DNA of 64,000 nt from the NCBI RefSeq assembly GCF_002086285.1, contig NZ_MVHU01000015.1:37549-101548 (forward strand), written 5' to 3'. The position numbers and the translations under genes were made by a program. This document shows, one piece after another, positions 42,296 to 52,915 of this stretch. A model generated the notes under the pieces. It was given only the letters and a program-made list of their open reading frames with translations, did no database searches and was not told the DNA's origin. The stretch comes from Mycolicibacter kumamotonensis (GTDB taxonomy: Bacteria; Actinomycetota; Actinomycetes; Mycobacteriales; Mycobacteriaceae). Position 1 is the first letter of the stretch, and every line of letters begins with the position of its first letter.

Positions 42296-42934
42296 CTAGC
42301 CGGTCTTGCGGTCGCGGAACTTGCGGCGGCTGGCGAGTTCGTCTTCCGGTGCGGCGATCGACTCGCCACCGTCGGCACGCTCGCCGGGGAAGTCGGAGAT
42401 GACGCCGGTCAGTTCCCGCATGGCACCCGACACCGCGATGCCGAACACGCCCTGGCCGCCCTGCAGCAGGTCGACGACCTCCTCGGCCGACGTGCACTCG
42501 TAGACGGTGGTGCCGTCGGAGAACAGCGTGATGTTGGCCAGGTCGCGGACCCCGCGCTCACGCAGGTGGTCGACGGCGATCCGGATGTTGTGCAGTGAAA
42601 TGCCGGTGTCGAGCAGCCGCTTGACGATCTTGAGCACCAGGATGTCTTTGAAGGAGTACAGCCGCTGGCTGCCGGAGCCGGCCGCGCCCCGAATCGAGGG
42701 GACCACCAGCGAGGTGCGGGCCCAGTAGTCCAGCTGGCGATAGGTGATTCCGGCGATCTGGCAGGCGCTGGGACCGCGGTAGCCGACCAGTTCGTCGGGG
42801 ACGGAGTCGTCGGGGAACAGCCCGGCCTGCACCGGTTCCCCCGCGCCGGAAGCGGTGGCGGCAGCCTCGACATCGCGGTCCGATTCGGACCGACCCGCGA
42901 AGTCCAGCTGGTCCTGCCCCGGTTGCTCGCCCAC
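42296..42934 (-). CDS. resR: MerR-family regulator ResR/McdR (Rv1830-like)
   Basis: 212 residues from GTG 42934, with GAGAGGAAG upstream. A non-conserved N-terminal 45 residues is followed by the MerR winged helix: GYRGPSACQIAGITYRQLDY, WARTSLVVPSIRGAAGSGSQ and RLYSFKDILVLKIVKRLLDTG. A C-terminal region contains TTVYECTSAEEVVDLLQGGQ. The M. tuberculosis ortholog Rv1830 regulates growth and cell-division genes, and variants of it are linked to post-antibiotic recovery. It is a dimer-type DNA binder with no metal-binding cysteines. Confidence 0.9.
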   Translation of the reverse strand: MGEQPGQDQLDFAGRSESDRDVEAAATASGAGEPVQAGLFPDDSVPDELVGYRGPSACQIAGITYRQLDYWARTSLVVPSIRGAAGSGSQRLYSFKDILVLKIVKRLLDTGISLHNIRIAVDHLRERGVRDLANITLFSDGTTVYECTSAEEVVDLLQGGQGVFGIAVSGAMRELTGVISDFPGERADGGESIAAPEDELASRRKFRDRKTG

Positions 42935-43168
42935 GATGCTTCCTCTCGCCGATCGCGCTCGTTGCCACTGGCTGGCCGGTGGCCGCGTTTGCTCTTGCCC
43001 GAGTTGCTGGTGAGCATACGCTGTCCGGCGAGCCGCCGCGCCGTTGTTCCCGCCTCTGGATCAAGTATGGGGGCCGCGTTTTCCGCGCCACGCGTTCGCC
43101 GTGGGCGTGTCGTCATACCGCTCGCAGATGAGATGCATCTGTGACTGGGCTGAGGCCGCCGCGCCGGG

Positions 43169-43663
43169 TCAGGTTGCTTTGAAATCGTCGGGCGACACGC
43201 TATCGAGGAACTCCTTGAACTTCTCCACCTCGTCTTCGCGCACCGCACCGGAGCTCTCGTCGTCGCTCTCGTCGGGAATCAGCAGGCCCGCCTCGGCCAG
43301 CACCGCCTCCTCGACATAGATCGGCACCCCCACCCGCAGCGCGATCGCCACCGAATCCGACGGACGCGCCGAAACCGTGATGTCCCGGTCGAAGATCAGG
43401 TCGGCGTAGAACGTACCTTCCTGCAGATCGACGATCCGGACTTCTTTGAGCGAATGCCCCAGCGCGGCGATCAGGTCGCGGATCAGATCGTGGGTCAGCG
43501 GCCGGGCCGGCTCCACGCCCTGCTGCTCCAGGGCGATGGCGGCGGCTTCGGCCTGCCCGATCCAGATCGGGAGGTATCGGTCACCGTCGGCTTCGCGCAA
43601 CAACAGCACGGGCTGGTTTTGTGGCTGCTCGACGCGAATGCCGACCACGCGTACTTCACCCAT
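43169..43663 (-). CDS. Bifunctional nuclease-domain (DUF151) protein (Rv1829-like)
   Basis: 164 residues, almost identical to H37Rv Rv1829. The DUF151 fold includes VRVVGIRVEQPQNQPVLLLR, YLPIWIGQAEAAAIALEQQG, RPLTHDLIRDLIAALG, EGTFYADLIFD and SARPSDSVAIALRVGVPIYV, the last containing the family's conserved SARPSDAIALA-type stretch. The C-terminal tail is acidic (DESDDESSGAVREDEVEKF). Relatives from plants and bacteria show DNase/RNase activity; the mycobacterial protein's role is not settled. Confidence 0.9.
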   Translation of the reverse strand: MGEVRVVGIRVEQPQNQPVLLLREADGDRYLPIWIGQAEAAAIALEQQGVEPARPLTHDLIRDLIAALGHSLKEVRIVDLQEGTFYADLIFDRDITVSARPSDSVAIALRVGVPIYVEEAVLAEAGLLIPDESDDESSGAVREDEVEKFKEFLDSVSPDDFKAT

Positions 43664-43783
43664 CTCCAGTCAGCCCTCCACATTTGCTTGTGTCCCAGTG
43701 GCTGTCTGCCAGCCCGACTCGCTGCGAAACCCGGTCGGACAACCGCATATCGCACAACAAGCCGCCGAAGCGAAGTCTAGTCC

Positions 43784-44521
43784 TCAGCCGTGCAGAACGT
43801 CGTGTACCGCCGACTTGAGCAGCGCGGTGTGCAGCGCGATCGCCAGTGCCGCGACCTCGCGGGCCAAGTCGTCGGCGCGGTCGCGTGCGCCGGCCTTGCC
43901 GCCCTTGACCAGCGGCCCGGCGATCTGGGCGATCAGGTCCGACTGCCGATCGGCGGCCGAGCGGAACGCCCGCAGGTGTCGTGGCTCGACGCCGTAATCG
44001 GCCAGGCCGCGTGCGCACTGCGCGATCACCACCGCGTGCTCGTCGAACAATCCCCCCGGCCCGGCGGTGATCACGCCGGATCTGACCAGCGCCGTCAGCA
44101 GGGCGTCATCGGCGCCGGAGCGTTCCAGGAGATCCTCCCGGCTCAGCCGGACCCGTCGCGGCGGCGTCGGCAGCGCCGTGCCGTTGTGAGCGGCATCGTC
44201 GGCGGCCGGCACCAACCGCGGGACGGGATAGGGCGACTCGGTCAGCGGAAGCGCCCCGTCCGGCTCGGCGTCCAGCCGCGCCTTGATCACCTTCAGCGGC
44301 AGGTACTGGTCGCGTTGCGCGGTCAGCACATACCGCAGCCGCGCGCAGTCGTACGCGCTGAACCGGCGGTAGCCCGACGCCGCGCGCTGCGGCGTCACCA
44401 GCCCCTCGGTCTCCAGAAAGCGAATCTTGGAGATCGTGACATCCGGAAATTCGGGACGAAGCAGATCCAGTACCGCCCCGATCGACATCCCGGCCAGTTC
44501 AGGGCTGTCAGGCGCGCTCAA
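43784..44521 (-). CDS. MerR-family regulator (Rv1828-like)
   Basis: 245 residues from TTG 44521, chosen because H37Rv starts at the equivalent SAPDSP position and GGAG lies seven bases upstream; translation could start further upstream at 44551. The winged-helix part is [53 protein letters not shown]. The C-terminal dimerisation helices carry [20 protein letters not shown] and [20 protein letters not shown]. The stop of garA and this start are one nucleotide apart, so they are coupled. Confidence 0.9.
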   Translation of the reverse strand: MSAPDSPELAGMSIGAVLDLLRPEFPDVTISKIRFLETEGLVTPQRAASGYRRFSAYDCARLRYVLTAQRDQYLPLKVIKARLDAEPDGALPLTESPYPVPRLVPAADDAAHNGTALPTPPRRVRLSREDLLERSGADDALLTALVRSGVITAGPGGLFDEHAVVIAQCARGLADYGVEPRHLRAFRSAADRQSDLIAQIAGPLVKGGKAGARDRADDLAREVAALAIALHTALLKSAVHDVLHG

Positions 44522-44522
44522 C

Positions 44523-45008
44523 TCAGCTCCCCGGCCCGGCCTCGGTCTCACCCGGCTTGGGGCCGGTCAGGAACACCAGACGGAACTTGCCGACCTGGAC
44601 CTCGTCGCCGTTGACCAGCACCGCCGAATCCACCGGCTCCCGGTTGACGTAGGTGCCGTTGAGGCTGCCGACGTCGACGACCTGAAATTCGTTGCCCTCC
44701 AGCCGGAACTCGGCATGGCGGCGGCTGACCGTGACGTCGTCGAGGAAGATGTCGCTGTCGGGGTGGCGCCCGGCCGCGGTGACCGGTTGGTCGAGCAAGA
44801 AACGCGACCCGGCGTTGGGGCCCCGCTTGACGACCAGCAGCGCAGATCCCGCGGGCAGCCCTTCGACACCGGAGGTCAGGCTCTCACCGCCGGCCTGCGC
44901 GGGTGCGTCGAGTTCGCTCAGGAAGTCAGCGCGGAAGACCGATGTGGTTTCCACCGTGACCTCGTCGCCTGCCTGCTCGTGCCCGTTTCCCGAGTCCTTC
45001 TCCGTCAC
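44523..45008 (-). CDS. garA: FHA-domain regulator GarA
   Basis: 161 residues from GTG 45008, with GAGGAG upstream (162 in H37Rv). The N-terminal phosphorylation motif is [17 protein letters not shown] (ETTS, substrate of PknB and PknG). The FHA domain is [56 protein letters not shown] and [14 protein letters not shown], with the phosphothreonine-binding RH, SRRH and NGT residues intact. Unphosphorylated GarA binds and inhibits 2-oxoglutarate dehydrogenase and NAD-glutamate dehydrogenase and stimulates glutamate synthase. Confidence 0.97.
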   Translation of the reverse strand: MTEKDSGNGHEQAGDEVTVETTSVFRADFLSELDAPAQAGGESLTSGVEGLPAGSALLVVKRGPNAGSRFLLDQPVTAAGRHPDSDIFLDDVTVSRRHAEFRLEGNEFQVVDVGSLNGTYVNREPVDSAVLVNGDEVQVGKFRLVFLTGPKPGETEAGPGS

Positions 45009-45180
45009 CCACTGCTCCTCACTGGCCACTGTCGTGCTACCTGGTCGTACCCGCCGGACATCCATGGCACCGGACCCACAATCGTTGAGTCGACCGTACC
45101 GCGCAGCGGTCGATAATGTGCCCCGCACCGCGGGATCGTGTCACGGAATACCCGCGTCCCGGCAGGCAGGCTAGCAATAT

Positions 45181-45594
45181 TCATTCGGCCAGCGTCGCGC
45201 GGTACGCGTCGGGGGTCAGCAGTCCCGACAGGGCCGCATCCAGCGCTTCGGCCCCGCCGTCGCCGACCTGGAGATCCAGCAGCCACCCCGCGCCGTACGG
45301 GTCGGAGTTGACCAGCTGCGGGCCGGCGTCCAGCTCGGCGTTGACCGCAACCACTTTCGCCGAGATCGGCCCGTACAGATCCGAAACGGACTTGGTCGAC
45401 TCCACTTCGCCGAAGCTCTCCCCCGCGGTCACCTCGGTGCCGACGCCGGGCAGTTGCACGAAAACCACGTCACCCAGTGCCGCCTGCGCGAAGTCGGTGA
45501 TGCCCACCCGGACGGTGTCCTGCCCGGTGCGCCGAACCCACTCATGCTCAGCGGTGTAATACAAATCGGAGGGAACTTGGCTTTCCGAGCTCAC
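45181..45594 (-). CDS. gcvH: Glycine cleavage system H protein
   Basis: 137 residues from GTG 45594 with AGGAG upstream. The lipoylation site is [17 protein letters not shown] (Lys in ESTKS). The remaining fold is [31 protein letters not shown] and [16 protein letters not shown]. It carries the aminomethyl group between the P and T proteins. It is far from gcvB's leader, so it is not under that riboswitch. Confidence 0.96.
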   Translation of the reverse strand: MSSESQVPSDLYYTAEHEWVRRTGQDTVRVGITDFAQAALGDVVFVQLPGVGTEVTAGESFGEVESTKSVSDLYGPISAKVVAVNAELDAGPQLVNSDPYGAGWLLDLQVGDGGAEALDAALSGLLTPDAYRATLAE

Positions 45595-45623
45595 GGTGAT
45601 CGTGCTCCTTGCGCTGGTCGGGT

Positions 45624-46397
45624 TCACTTGACTGGCTGAGCGTATTGGCGGGGTTTCGGTTGCCGCAACACGGTCACCTCTACCCGGTCGGCCTGCTGCA
45701 CGCCCATGGCGCCGCCGAGCCGCTTGACGCTGTCGACTGCCCCGCCGGGGATGTTCATCGCTGCTGCCAGGGTGGGTGGATCGCCTATCGCCAGAACGGA
45801 ATACGGCGGAGCCAAGCCTATCCCGTCGAATTCCAGCGCCCCGGGGGTACCGGCAACCCAGGAGTCCACTCCGATCCGCACCGCCTTGGTGTCGTCGCGG
45901 ACCTCCATCGCCTCGGCCCCGGCGGCGCGCAGCTCGTTGATCACATCGAGCATGGTCTCCGGGGCGACCCCGCGCGCCGGATCGTCGACGGTGATGACCA
46001 CTCCGGGCCCGACGGCGCCGACGGTGCCGATCATGATCGCCAGCGCGGAGAGCCGGGCCTGGGCGTTCTCGATCGCCGCCTGGTCACTGCTGCCGGACTC
46101 CTGGAGCGCGTTGAGCGTCTGCTGCAGTTCGGCGATCTCGGTGCCCAGCGCGGCTTCGCGCTGCCGCAGCGAATCCAGCAGCACCAGCAGATCGGCCGGC
46201 CGGGCCGTCTCCAGGGCGTCGGCGGAGTCGTTCTGCCGGACCTGGGTGACGATGGCGACTCCCAGCAGCAGGCACAGCAGCATCGCCAGCACCCCGAACA
46301 GCGGCCCGGAGCGGCCGAACCAGGCGCGCCGTGACGGCGCATCGTGGTCGGTCACAGGCAGCTCGTGCCGCCCGTGCGGCACCGGTTCGGTACCCAC
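45624..46397 (-). CDS. DUF881 membrane protein (Rv1825-like)
   Basis: 257 residues from GTG 46397. After a short cytoplasmic tail there is one TM helix ([21 protein letters not shown]), a coiled-coil stretch ([20 protein letters not shown] type) and the DUF881 fold ([49 protein letters not shown]). Related Rv1823/Rv1825 proteins have been proposed to act in the envelope or in division. The function is not established. Confidence 0.88.
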   Translation of the reverse strand: MGTEPVPHGRHELPVTDHDAPSRRAWFGRSGPLFGVLAMLLCLLLGVAIVTQVRQNDSADALETARPADLLVLLDSLRQREAALGTEIAELQQTLNALQESGSSDQAAIENAQARLSALAIMIGTVGAVGPGVVITVDDPARGVAPETMLDVINELRAAGAEAMEVRDDTKAVRIGVDSWVAGTPGALEFDGIGLAPPYSVLAIGDPPTLAAAMNIPGGAVDSVKRLGGAMGVQQADRVEVTVLRQPKPRQYAQPVK

Positions 46398-46402
46398 CGG
46401 CG

Positions 46403-46735
46403 TCAGGCCCCGAACAGTCGTCGACGCAGCGCCGCGGCATTGCCGAAGATGCGGATGCCCAGCACCACGATGATGGCGGTGGACAGCTGCGTTCCGACCC
46501 CCAGCTGGTCACCGAGGTAGACGATCAGCGCAGCGACCAGAACGTTGAAGACGAATGACACGACGAACACCTTCGCGTCGAAAATCCGCTCCAGGTAGGC
46601 CCGCAGACCGCCGAACACGGCGTCCAACGCCGCCACCACGGCGATCGGCAGATAGGGCTGAACCACCTCCGGAACGCTGGGTTGGAAAATCAGCCCCAGC
46701 ACGATTCCGGCGATCAGCGCGACGATACCGATCAT
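46403..46735 (-). CDS. Small basic membrane protein, Sbp family (Rv1824-like)
   Basis: 110 residues from ATG 46735. Three to four helices: MIGIVALIAGIVLGLIF, YLPIAVVAALDAVFGGLRAY, VFVVSFVFNVLVAALIVYLG, STAIIVVLGIRIFGNAAAL, ending in basic residues RRRLF. It is the DUF1290 Sbp family, conserved with DUF881 genes in actinobacteria and Firmicutes. It lies 5 nt upstream of the DUF881 gene and follows its paralog, one transcript. Confidence 0.85.
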   Translation of the reverse strand: MIGIVALIAGIVLGLIFQPSVPEVVQPYLPIAVVAALDAVFGGLRAYLERIFDAKVFVVSFVFNVLVAALIVYLGDQLGVGTQLSTAIIVVLGIRIFGNAAALRRRLFGA

Positions 46736-46807
46736 CGAGAACTCACCCCGGCCTCCCGACCTCCGACGCGACGCCGACGGCGCCACGGCTTGCAGCGCAA
46801 GCTTGCG

Positions 46808-47731
46808 TCACGACTCCCCTATCTGTTTGGCGAACCGGACATCTCGCAGCGAACCCGCTGGCAGGGTCAGGTCGGCACCGGTCCGGCCGTCCACGCGCAC
46901 CCCCACCCCGTAGGACACTTCCAGCAGTCGCAGCCGGTACAGCCCGGGTGTCCGGTCGAAGGCCTCGCGCAGCTCGCGGGGCGGACCGATGGCGCGCACC
47001 GTGTAGGGGCTGCTGATCGGCTTGTTGTCGACCAGGATCGCCCCGCCGGCCTGCCTGATCGTCACGTTGGGGCCGATCCGGACATCGCCGATCGCGATCG
47101 CCTCCGCGCCGCTGGCCCACAACGAATTGACGACGAGCTGCAGGTCGCGGTCCAAGATGATCTGTTGACTGCCCGACACCCGCTGTTTGGAGGCGTCGGA
47201 GAGGTTTCGCCCGGCACCCGGGTCGGTCACCGTGACGGTCAGGCCGGGGCCGGTGACCCGGGTGCTGGCGGAGGCCAGACTCAGTGCGTCGAGGCCGGCC
47301 AGCACCCGCTGCCCCTCGGCGTCGTCGGCCAGCCGGTGCCGGCGCAAGTCATCGACCCGGTTCGTCAGCGTGTCGCGTTTGTCGGCGAGCCTGCCGGTCA
47401 CGTCTTCGGCGGACCGCACGTTGGTGGCCAGCACCTGCTGGGCGTCACGCACGCCGGGCGCCAACGTTTTGGCCTGCGCGAACGCGACCGCGAACACCGT
47501 CGCCACCACAAGCGCCGCCAGCGCCTCCCAGCCCGCGATCCGGGCCCGCCTCGTGGTGGCCCGCCCGCCGTCGCGGGCGGCCGCCGCGGCGGCGTAGCCG
47601 GGGTCGAGGTGCTCGGACAGCAGCGAGCGCAGCAGCGAGGGCACCGCGAACCGCTGCGGGCGGCCGGCCTCGTGCGCACCCCCGTCATCGCGGCCTTCGT
47701 AGCCGCTGAGCGCGAAGAACGGTTCAGACAT
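46808..47731 (-). CDS. DUF881 membrane protein (Rv1823-like)
   Basis: 307 residues from ATG 47731. A cytoplasmic region is followed by the TM helix [20 protein letters not shown], a helical segment [20 protein letters not shown] and DUF881: [54 protein letters not shown]. It is a paralog of the gene at 45624-46397, and the two flank the Sbp-type gene. It overlaps the pgsA2 stop by 8 nt. Confidence 0.88.
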   Translation of the reverse strand: MSEPFFALSGYEGRDDGGAHEAGRPQRFAVPSLLRSLLSEHLDPGYAAAAAARDGGRATTRRARIAGWEALAALVVATVFAVAFAQAKTLAPGVRDAQQVLATNVRSAEDVTGRLADKRDTLTNRVDDLRRHRLADDAEGQRVLAGLDALSLASASTRVTGPGLTVTVTDPGAGRNLSDASKQRVSGSQQIILDRDLQLVVNSLWASGAEAIAIGDVRIGPNVTIRQAGGAILVDNKPISSPYTVRAIGPPRELREAFDRTPGLYRLRLLEVSYGVGVRVDGRTGADLTLPAGSLRDVRFAKQIGES

Positions 47732-48326
47732 CGGCCACTCGGGGTGCGACCTTGGGCATGGTGCGGACCACCAGCGCCACCTGAATCAGGTACAGCACGA
47801 ACGCCCACAGGTACATGCCCAGGCCCCAGATCAGGAAGGCCCAGCCGACCGACAGCACCACCCGGCTGGCCAGCGCGTCCCACTGCCCCAGCAGGATCAG
47901 CGGAAACGCCGACATCAGCGCGAAGGTGCCGGCTTTGCCGATGTAGGTCACCGGCAGCGCGGTCAATCCCCGGCTGCGCAACACCGGCAGCACCGCGGCC
48001 AGCAGCACATCGCGGGCCAGCAACACGCCGATGATCCACCACGGCACCAGGCCGCGCAGTCCGAAGGCGACCGGGACCGCCACCATGTAGAGCCGGTCGA
48101 TCGCCGGGTCGAGCAGCGCGCCCAGCGCCGAGGACTGGTCCAGCAACCGGGCCAATTTGCCGTCGGCCCAGTCCGAGAACCCGCTGAGCATCAGGATCGC
48201 CACCGCCGGCCCGTCCGCCCGCGCGACCAGCAGTAGGTACAGAAAGGCGCCGATCAGCCCGAGCCGGGCCAGGCTGATGACGTTGGGCACCGTCAGCACC
48301 CGGTCACGGTCTGACCCCACAGGCAT
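47724..48326 (-). CDS. pgsA2: CDP-alcohol phosphatidyltransferase PgsA2
   Basis: 200 residues from ATG 48326 ([15 protein letters not shown]). The CDP-alcohol phosphotransferase motif is intact: [20 protein letters not shown] followed by LDPAIDR (D..DG..AR...G...D...D). Six TM segments. PgsA2 is one of several mycobacterial phosphatidyl transferases; its product (perhaps a phosphatidylglycerol- or cardiolipin-type lipid) is not firmly assigned. Position between secA2 and Rv1823 is conserved. Confidence 0.92.
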   Translation of the reverse strand: MPVGSDRDRVLTVPNVISLARLGLIGAFLYLLLVARADGPAVAILMLSGFSDWADGKLARLLDQSSALGALLDPAIDRLYMVAVPVAFGLRGLVPWWIIGVLLARDVLLAAVLPVLRSRGLTALPVTYIGKAGTFALMSAFPLILLGQWDALASRVVLSVGWAFLIWGLGMYLWAFVLYLIQVALVVRTMPKVAPRVADV

Positions 48327-48340
48327 GTTCGCGCCTACCC

Positions 48341-50695
48341 CTAGCGGAAGATCCCGGGGAGGCTCAGCGCGTCCATCGTGTCGTCGCTGAGCGGGTTGTC
48401 CCGCACCATGTAGGTCCACGTCGAGGTGGGCCGCGCCAGCTTGGACAGGTCGATGCCCGGCTCGGACTCGATCTGTTCGGATGTCTCGAAGGTCTGCTGG
48501 GCGGCCTCGATGGCGTCGGCGGCCAGCGATGCGAACGCGTCCAGGGCCATCCGGTGGAATTCGTCGAGCGGATTCTGCCGGCCCAACGCACGCAGGTGGA
48601 TGCTCTCCCGGATGTCGGCCAGGAACGCCAGGTGATCGGCCCAGCCGCGGTCCAGGTGGTAGAGCATGATCAGCCGGCAGATCTTCTCCAGCTTCGCATC
48701 GGCGTCGTCACCGAATTTCTCCCGCAGCTCGGCGTAGCGCTGCGGGGCCAGCTCGGCGAGCTCCTCGCGGGCCGTCGGCGTGGACAGCAACGTGTTGCGC
48801 CGCTCCACGATGATCGCGCGCTGCTGGGCGATCAGCTGGTTGTAGCGCCAGGTGTTGGCGTGGATGTCGAGCAGCTTGCCCTCGGCGATGCGTTGGGCGT
48901 GGTCGAGCATCCCGGAGGCCTTGGGGCTCACAATCCGACCGTCTTCGTCGGTCTCGGTCGGCATCTTGCCGGCTTCCAGGTTGGTCGCGGCGACCTCGTC
49001 CTCCCAGCTGGAGAAGAACACCGACGAGCCCGGGTCACCCTGGCGGCCGGCCCGACCGCGCAGCTGATTGTCCAGACGCTGAGTGTGCTGCCGGGCGGTG
49101 CCGATCACGTGCAGACCGCCCAGCTCGACGATCTTGTCGTGGTGTGCCTCGTCGGAGCCGCCCAGCCGGATGTCGGTGCCCCGCCCGGCCATCTGGGTGG
49201 AGACGGTGACCGCACCGAGCTTGCCGGCCTCGGCGATCACCGTGGCCTCCTCGGCGTCGTTCTTGGCGTTGAGCACCACCGCCGGGACCCCGCGTTTGCG
49301 CAGCCGCTCGTAGAGCTCCTCGGACTCGGCGACGTCGTGGGTGCCGACCAGCACCGGCTGCCCGGTCTCGTGCACCTCCACGATGTGGGCGACGATGGCG
49401 TCGTTCTTGGCCGCGGCGGTGATGTAGACCCGGTCGGCCTCGTCCTCGCGGATGTTGGGCATGTTCGGCGGGATGGGTGAGACCCCCAGCTGATAGAACT
49501 GGCGCAGCTGCTCGCCGGCCGCCAACGCCGTCCCGGTCATGCCGCACACCGTCGGGTACCGGTTGACCAGGGCCTGCACCGTGATGGTGTCGAGCACCTC
49601 GCCGGTCTCGGTGGTCTCGATGCCCTCTTTGGCTTCCACCGCGGCCTGCAGGCCGTCCGGCCAGCGCTGCAGGGCAGCGATTCGCCCGCGCGAGGCGTTG
49701 ATCAACTGCACCTTGCCGTCGCGGACGATGTAGTGCACGTCGCGCTGCAACAGCACGTGGGCGTGCAGGGCGACGTTGACCTCGGTCAACGTCGACACCA
49801 CGTGCTCCTCGGAGTACAGGTCGATGCCGCCGAGCGCGGCTTCGACGCGCCGCGCTCCTTTCTCGGTGAGGTGGATGTTGCGCCGGTCCTCATCGGAGTC
49901 GTAGTCCACGCCGGGGGTCAGCCGGCCGACCAGCTCGACGATCTCCATGCGGGGTGTCTCCCGATGGGTGGTGCCGGCCAGCACCAGCGGCACCAGCGCC
50001 TCGTCGACCAGCACCGAGTCGGCCTCGTCGATCAGCGCCACGTCGGGGTTGGGCGAGACCAGATCCTCGACGTCGGTGACCAGCTGGTCGCGCAGCACGT
50101 CGAAACCGATCTCGTTGACCGACGCGTAGGTGACGTCGCACTGGTAGGCCGCGCGGCGCTCGGCCGGGCTGGAGTCGGCGGTGATCCAGCCGACCGTCAC
50201 CCCCATCGCGGTCAGCAGCGGTCCCATCCATTCCGCGTCGCGGCGGGCCAGGTAGTCGTTGATCGTCACGACGTGCACGTGCCGTCCGCCGATGGCGTAG
50301 CCGGCGGCGGCGATGGCACCCGAGAGCGTCTTGCCTTCGCCGGTGGCCATCTCGACCACGTCACCGGCCAGCATCCGCAGTGCGCCCTGCAGCTGAACAT
50401 CAAACGGGCGCAGCCCGATGCTTCGCTCGGCGGCCTCGCGGGCGATCGCGAGGAACTGCGGAATGTCCGATGCGTCGGCCAGATCCTTGAGGTTGAGCAG
50501 TTGTGCGGCTTTGCGCAGCTGCTCGTCGTCGAGTCCGGCGGCCTTCTTGGCGTAGTCGGCCGCCGCGTTGACCTCGGCCATCGAGCGACTCTGGTTCTTC
50601 TCGGTGCTGGCGCCCAGCAGTTTCCAGAATTTTCCACTCAGCCGGCCCGACTTGGCACGTGTGGTCCCGGAGACCGTTTTGGAGGTGTTAGCCAC
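48341..50695 (-). CDS. secA2: Accessory Sec ATPase SecA2
   Basis: 784 residues from GTG 50695, close to the M. smegmatis length; an open frame extends upstream but lacks the family N-terminus. Walker A is [20 protein letters not shown]-box [17 protein letters not shown], motif V/VI region [16 protein letters not shown] and [17 protein letters not shown]. The helical-wing domain is shortened as in all SecA2 proteins. SecA2 exports a set of virulence-related proteins, many lacking signal peptides, with SecYEG. The neighbouring ilvG of H37Rv is absent. The gene is divergent from the ABC transporter. Confidence 0.96.
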   Translation of the reverse strand: MANTSKTVSGTTRAKSGRLSGKFWKLLGASTEKNQSRSMAEVNAAADYAKKAAGLDDEQLRKAAQLLNLKDLADASDIPQFLAIAREAAERSIGLRPFDVQLQGALRMLAGDVVEMATGEGKTLSGAIAAAGYAIGGRHVHVVTINDYLARRDAEWMGPLLTAMGVTVGWITADSSPAERRAAYQCDVTYASVNEIGFDVLRDQLVTDVEDLVSPNPDVALIDEADSVLVDEALVPLVLAGTTHRETPRMEIVELVGRLTPGVDYDSDEDRRNIHLTEKGARRVEAALGGIDLYSEEHVVSTLTEVNVALHAHVLLQRDVHYIVRDGKVQLINASRGRIAALQRWPDGLQAAVEAKEGIETTETGEVLDTITVQALVNRYPTVCGMTGTALAAGEQLRQFYQLGVSPIPPNMPNIREDEADRVYITAAAKNDAIVAHIVEVHETGQPVLVGTHDVAESEELYERLRKRGVPAVVLNAKNDAEEATVIAEAGKLGAVTVSTQMAGRGTDIRLGGSDEAHHDKIVELGGLHVIGTARQHTQRLDNQLRGRAGRQGDPGSSVFFSSWEDEVAATNLEAGKMPTETDEDGRIVSPKASGMLDHAQRIAEGKLLDIHANTWRYNQLIAQQRAIIVERRNTLLSTPTAREELAELAPQRYAELREKFGDDADAKLEKICRLIMLYHLDRGWADHLAFLADIRESIHLRALGRQNPLDEFHRMALDAFASLAADAIEAAQQTFETSEQIESEPGIDLSKLARPTSTWTYMVRDNPLSDDTMDALSLPGIFR

Positions 50696-50852
50696 AGCAC
50701 AACCGTACGCGGTGGCCACCGTCTGCGAGGCGGGGGCACCGCCGCGTCCACCGGCCTTTGCGGCTCCGCTCATCCGACGCGACGGCACACCGCTGGGGTA
50801 GGTTTCGCACGGGATTTTCTCGACTCGGATACACCCCGGACAGCAAGGAGAC

Positions 50853-52793
50853 GTGGCAGTGGACTCGAAGCTGTTCAACCCGTCCATCGACTGGTCGCAC
50901 GCCCTGCCCGACTCGCTGCGGTGGATCGCGATGGCCTGGGTCATCAGCGCCGTGGGTGTGCTGGCCGTGGCGGCGCTGCTGCGGGTGAGCACCCGCTGGG
51001 GGCGCCAGTTCTGGGAGATCACCGGCGCCTACTTCACCGGGCGTGACAGCGGCCGGGTCTGGCTGATGCTGGGCGTGTTGCTGCTCTCGGTGATCACCGC
51101 CGTGCGGCTCAACGTGTTGTTCAGCTTCCAGGGCAACGACATGTACTCCTCGCTGCAGACCGCGTTCCAGGGCGCCGCCGGCGGCGACGACGCGATCAAA
51201 CAGTCCGGGGTGCACGGCTTCTGGATGTCGATCGGCATCTTCAGCGTGATGGCGGTGCTGCACGTGGCGCGGGTGATGCTCGACATCTACCTGACCCAGC
51301 ACTTCATGGTGAACTGGCGCATCTGGCTGACCGAGCGGCTCACCGGCGACTGGCTGGAGGGGCGGGCCTACTACCGCGCCCACTTCATCAAGTCGCCGCT
51401 GGACCCGGCGATCGGCGAGGCCATCGAGGGCGCCATCGACAACCCCGATCAGCGCATCCAGCAGGACATCGACATCTTCACCGCCGGCAACGGCGCCAAT
51501 CCGAACGCCCCGGCCAACGGCACCGGCTCCACCCTGCTGTTCGGCGCCGTCCAATCGATGGTGACGGTGGTGTCGTTCACGGCCATCCTGTGGAACCTGT
51601 CGGGCACGCTGACCGTGTTGGGCGTCGACATCCCCCGGGCGATGTTCCTGATCGTTTTGGTCTACGTCACCATCGCCACCATCGTCGCGTTCTGGATCGG
51701 CCGGCCGCTGATCCGGTTGAGCTTCCGCAACGAGCTCACCAACGCGGCATTCCGCTACGCCCTGGTGCGGGTACGCGATGCGGCCGAGTCCGTCGCGTTC
51801 TACCGGGGTGAGCTCGCCGAGCGGATCCAGCTGCGGCAGCGGTTCTCGGCGATCATCGACAACTACCTGAAATTCGTGAACCGGACCATCGGGTTCGCGG
51901 GCTGGAACCTGTCGGTCAGTCAGGCGATCGTGCCGCTGCCCTGGGTGATCCAGGCACCGCGGCTGTTCTCCGGGCAGATCATGTTCGGCGGGGTCGCGCA
52001 GACCGCGTCCGCCTTCGGCAACATCTCCGATTCGCTGTCGTTCTTCCGCAACGCCTATGACAACTTCGCCGGCTACCGCGCCTCGATCATCCGTCTGCAC
52101 GGGCTGGTGGAGGTCGACCGCGAGGCCCGCGACCTGCCCGAGCTGCTGGTCAAGCCCAGCCCGGACGGCACGGTGACGATCGAGGGCGTGGAGGTGCGCA
52201 AACCCGACGGGGACCCGCTGATCGAAGCCCTGGATGTCGATCTGGGGGTCGGCGACGCGCTGATGATCGCCGGGCCGTCGGGCAGCGGCAAGACCACGCT
52301 GTTGCGCAGCCTGGCCCAGCTGTGGCCGTACGCGTCGGGCACCCTTCGGCGCCCCGACGCGGTCAACGAAACCATGTTCATCTCCCAGCTGCCCTACATT
52401 CCGCTCGGTGATCTGCGGGCGGTGGTGGCCTACCCGCTGGCGGCCGGCGAGGTCTCCGACGCCGAGATCTCCGACGCGCTGGTCAAGGTGGCGCTACCGC
52501 ATCTGGTCGACCGGCTCGATGACGTCGAGGATTGGGCCAAGGTGCTCTCTCCCGGCGAGCAGCAGCGGGTGGCGTTCGCCCGGCTGCTGTTGACCCGGCC
52601 GAAGGCGGCCTTCCTGGACGAGTCGACCTCGGCGCTCGACGAAGGTCTGGAGTTGACGCTCTACCGGCTGCTGCGCGCCGAGCTTCCCCAGACCATCCTG
52701 GTCAGCGTGAGCCACCGGCACACGGTGCGCCAGCACCATGACCAGGTGCTCGAGTTGCTCGGGGGCGGCCGCTGGGACTTGAGTCCGGTCTAG
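50853..52793 (+). CDS. ABC transporter with SbmA/BacA-like membrane domain (Rv1819c-like)
   Basis: 646 residues from GTG 50853, with AAGGAG upstream. An SbmA/BacA-type TM domain of about six helices, with a large N-terminal soluble loop between, is followed by a nucleotide-binding domain. That domain has [20 protein letters not shown] (Walker A), [19 protein letters not shown] (signature), [14 protein letters not shown] (Walker B with catalytic E) and [12 protein letters not shown] (switch H). H37Rv Rv1819c imports vitamin B12 and hydrophilic antibiotics such as bleomycin. It is full length. Confidence 0.93.
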   Translation: MAVDSKLFNPSIDWSHALPDSLRWIAMAWVISAVGVLAVAALLRVSTRWGRQFWEITGAYFTGRDSGRVWLMLGVLLLSVITAVRLNVLFSFQGNDMYSSLQTAFQGAAGGDDAIKQSGVHGFWMSIGIFSVMAVLHVARVMLDIYLTQHFMVNWRIWLTERLTGDWLEGRAYYRAHFIKSPLDPAIGEAIEGAIDNPDQRIQQDIDIFTAGNGANPNAPANGTGSTLLFGAVQSMVTVVSFTAILWNLSGTLTVLGVDIPRAMFLIVLVYVTIATIVAFWIGRPLIRLSFRNELTNAAFRYALVRVRDAAESVAFYRGELAERIQLRQRFSAIIDNYLKFVNRTIGFAGWNLSVSQAIVPLPWVIQAPRLFSGQIMFGGVAQTASAFGNISDSLSFFRNAYDNFAGYRASIIRLHGLVEVDREARDLPELLVKPSPDGTVTIEGVEVRKPDGDPLIEALDVDLGVGDALMIAGPSGSGKTTLLRSLAQLWPYASGTLRRPDAVNETMFISQLPYIPLGDLRAVVAYPLAAGEVSDAEISDALVKVALPHLVDRLDDVEDWAKVLSPGEQQRVAFARLLLTRPKAAFLDESTSALDEGLELTLYRLLRAELPQTILVSVSHRHTVRQHHDQVLELLGGGRWDLSPV

Positions 52794-52870
52794 TCTCCCT
52801 AGTCTCCCGCGGTCTGGTTTCCGCGGTCTAGTCTCCCGCGGTCCGGTTTCCGCGGTCTAGTCTCCCGCGG
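52791..52870. repeat. Short tandem repeat after the ABC transporter gene
   Basis: Unit TAGTCTCCCGCGGTCYGGTT plus TCCGCGGTC (29 bp) occurs twice in full (52800-52828, 52829-52857), with partial copies at both ends. The first partial copy contains the stop codon of the ABC gene. It looks like a replication-slippage array. Confidence 0.8.
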
Positions 52871-52915
52871 CGAGCAGACGCGGAATCGCATCGGCGCAGA
52901 CCGTTCAGTGCGACT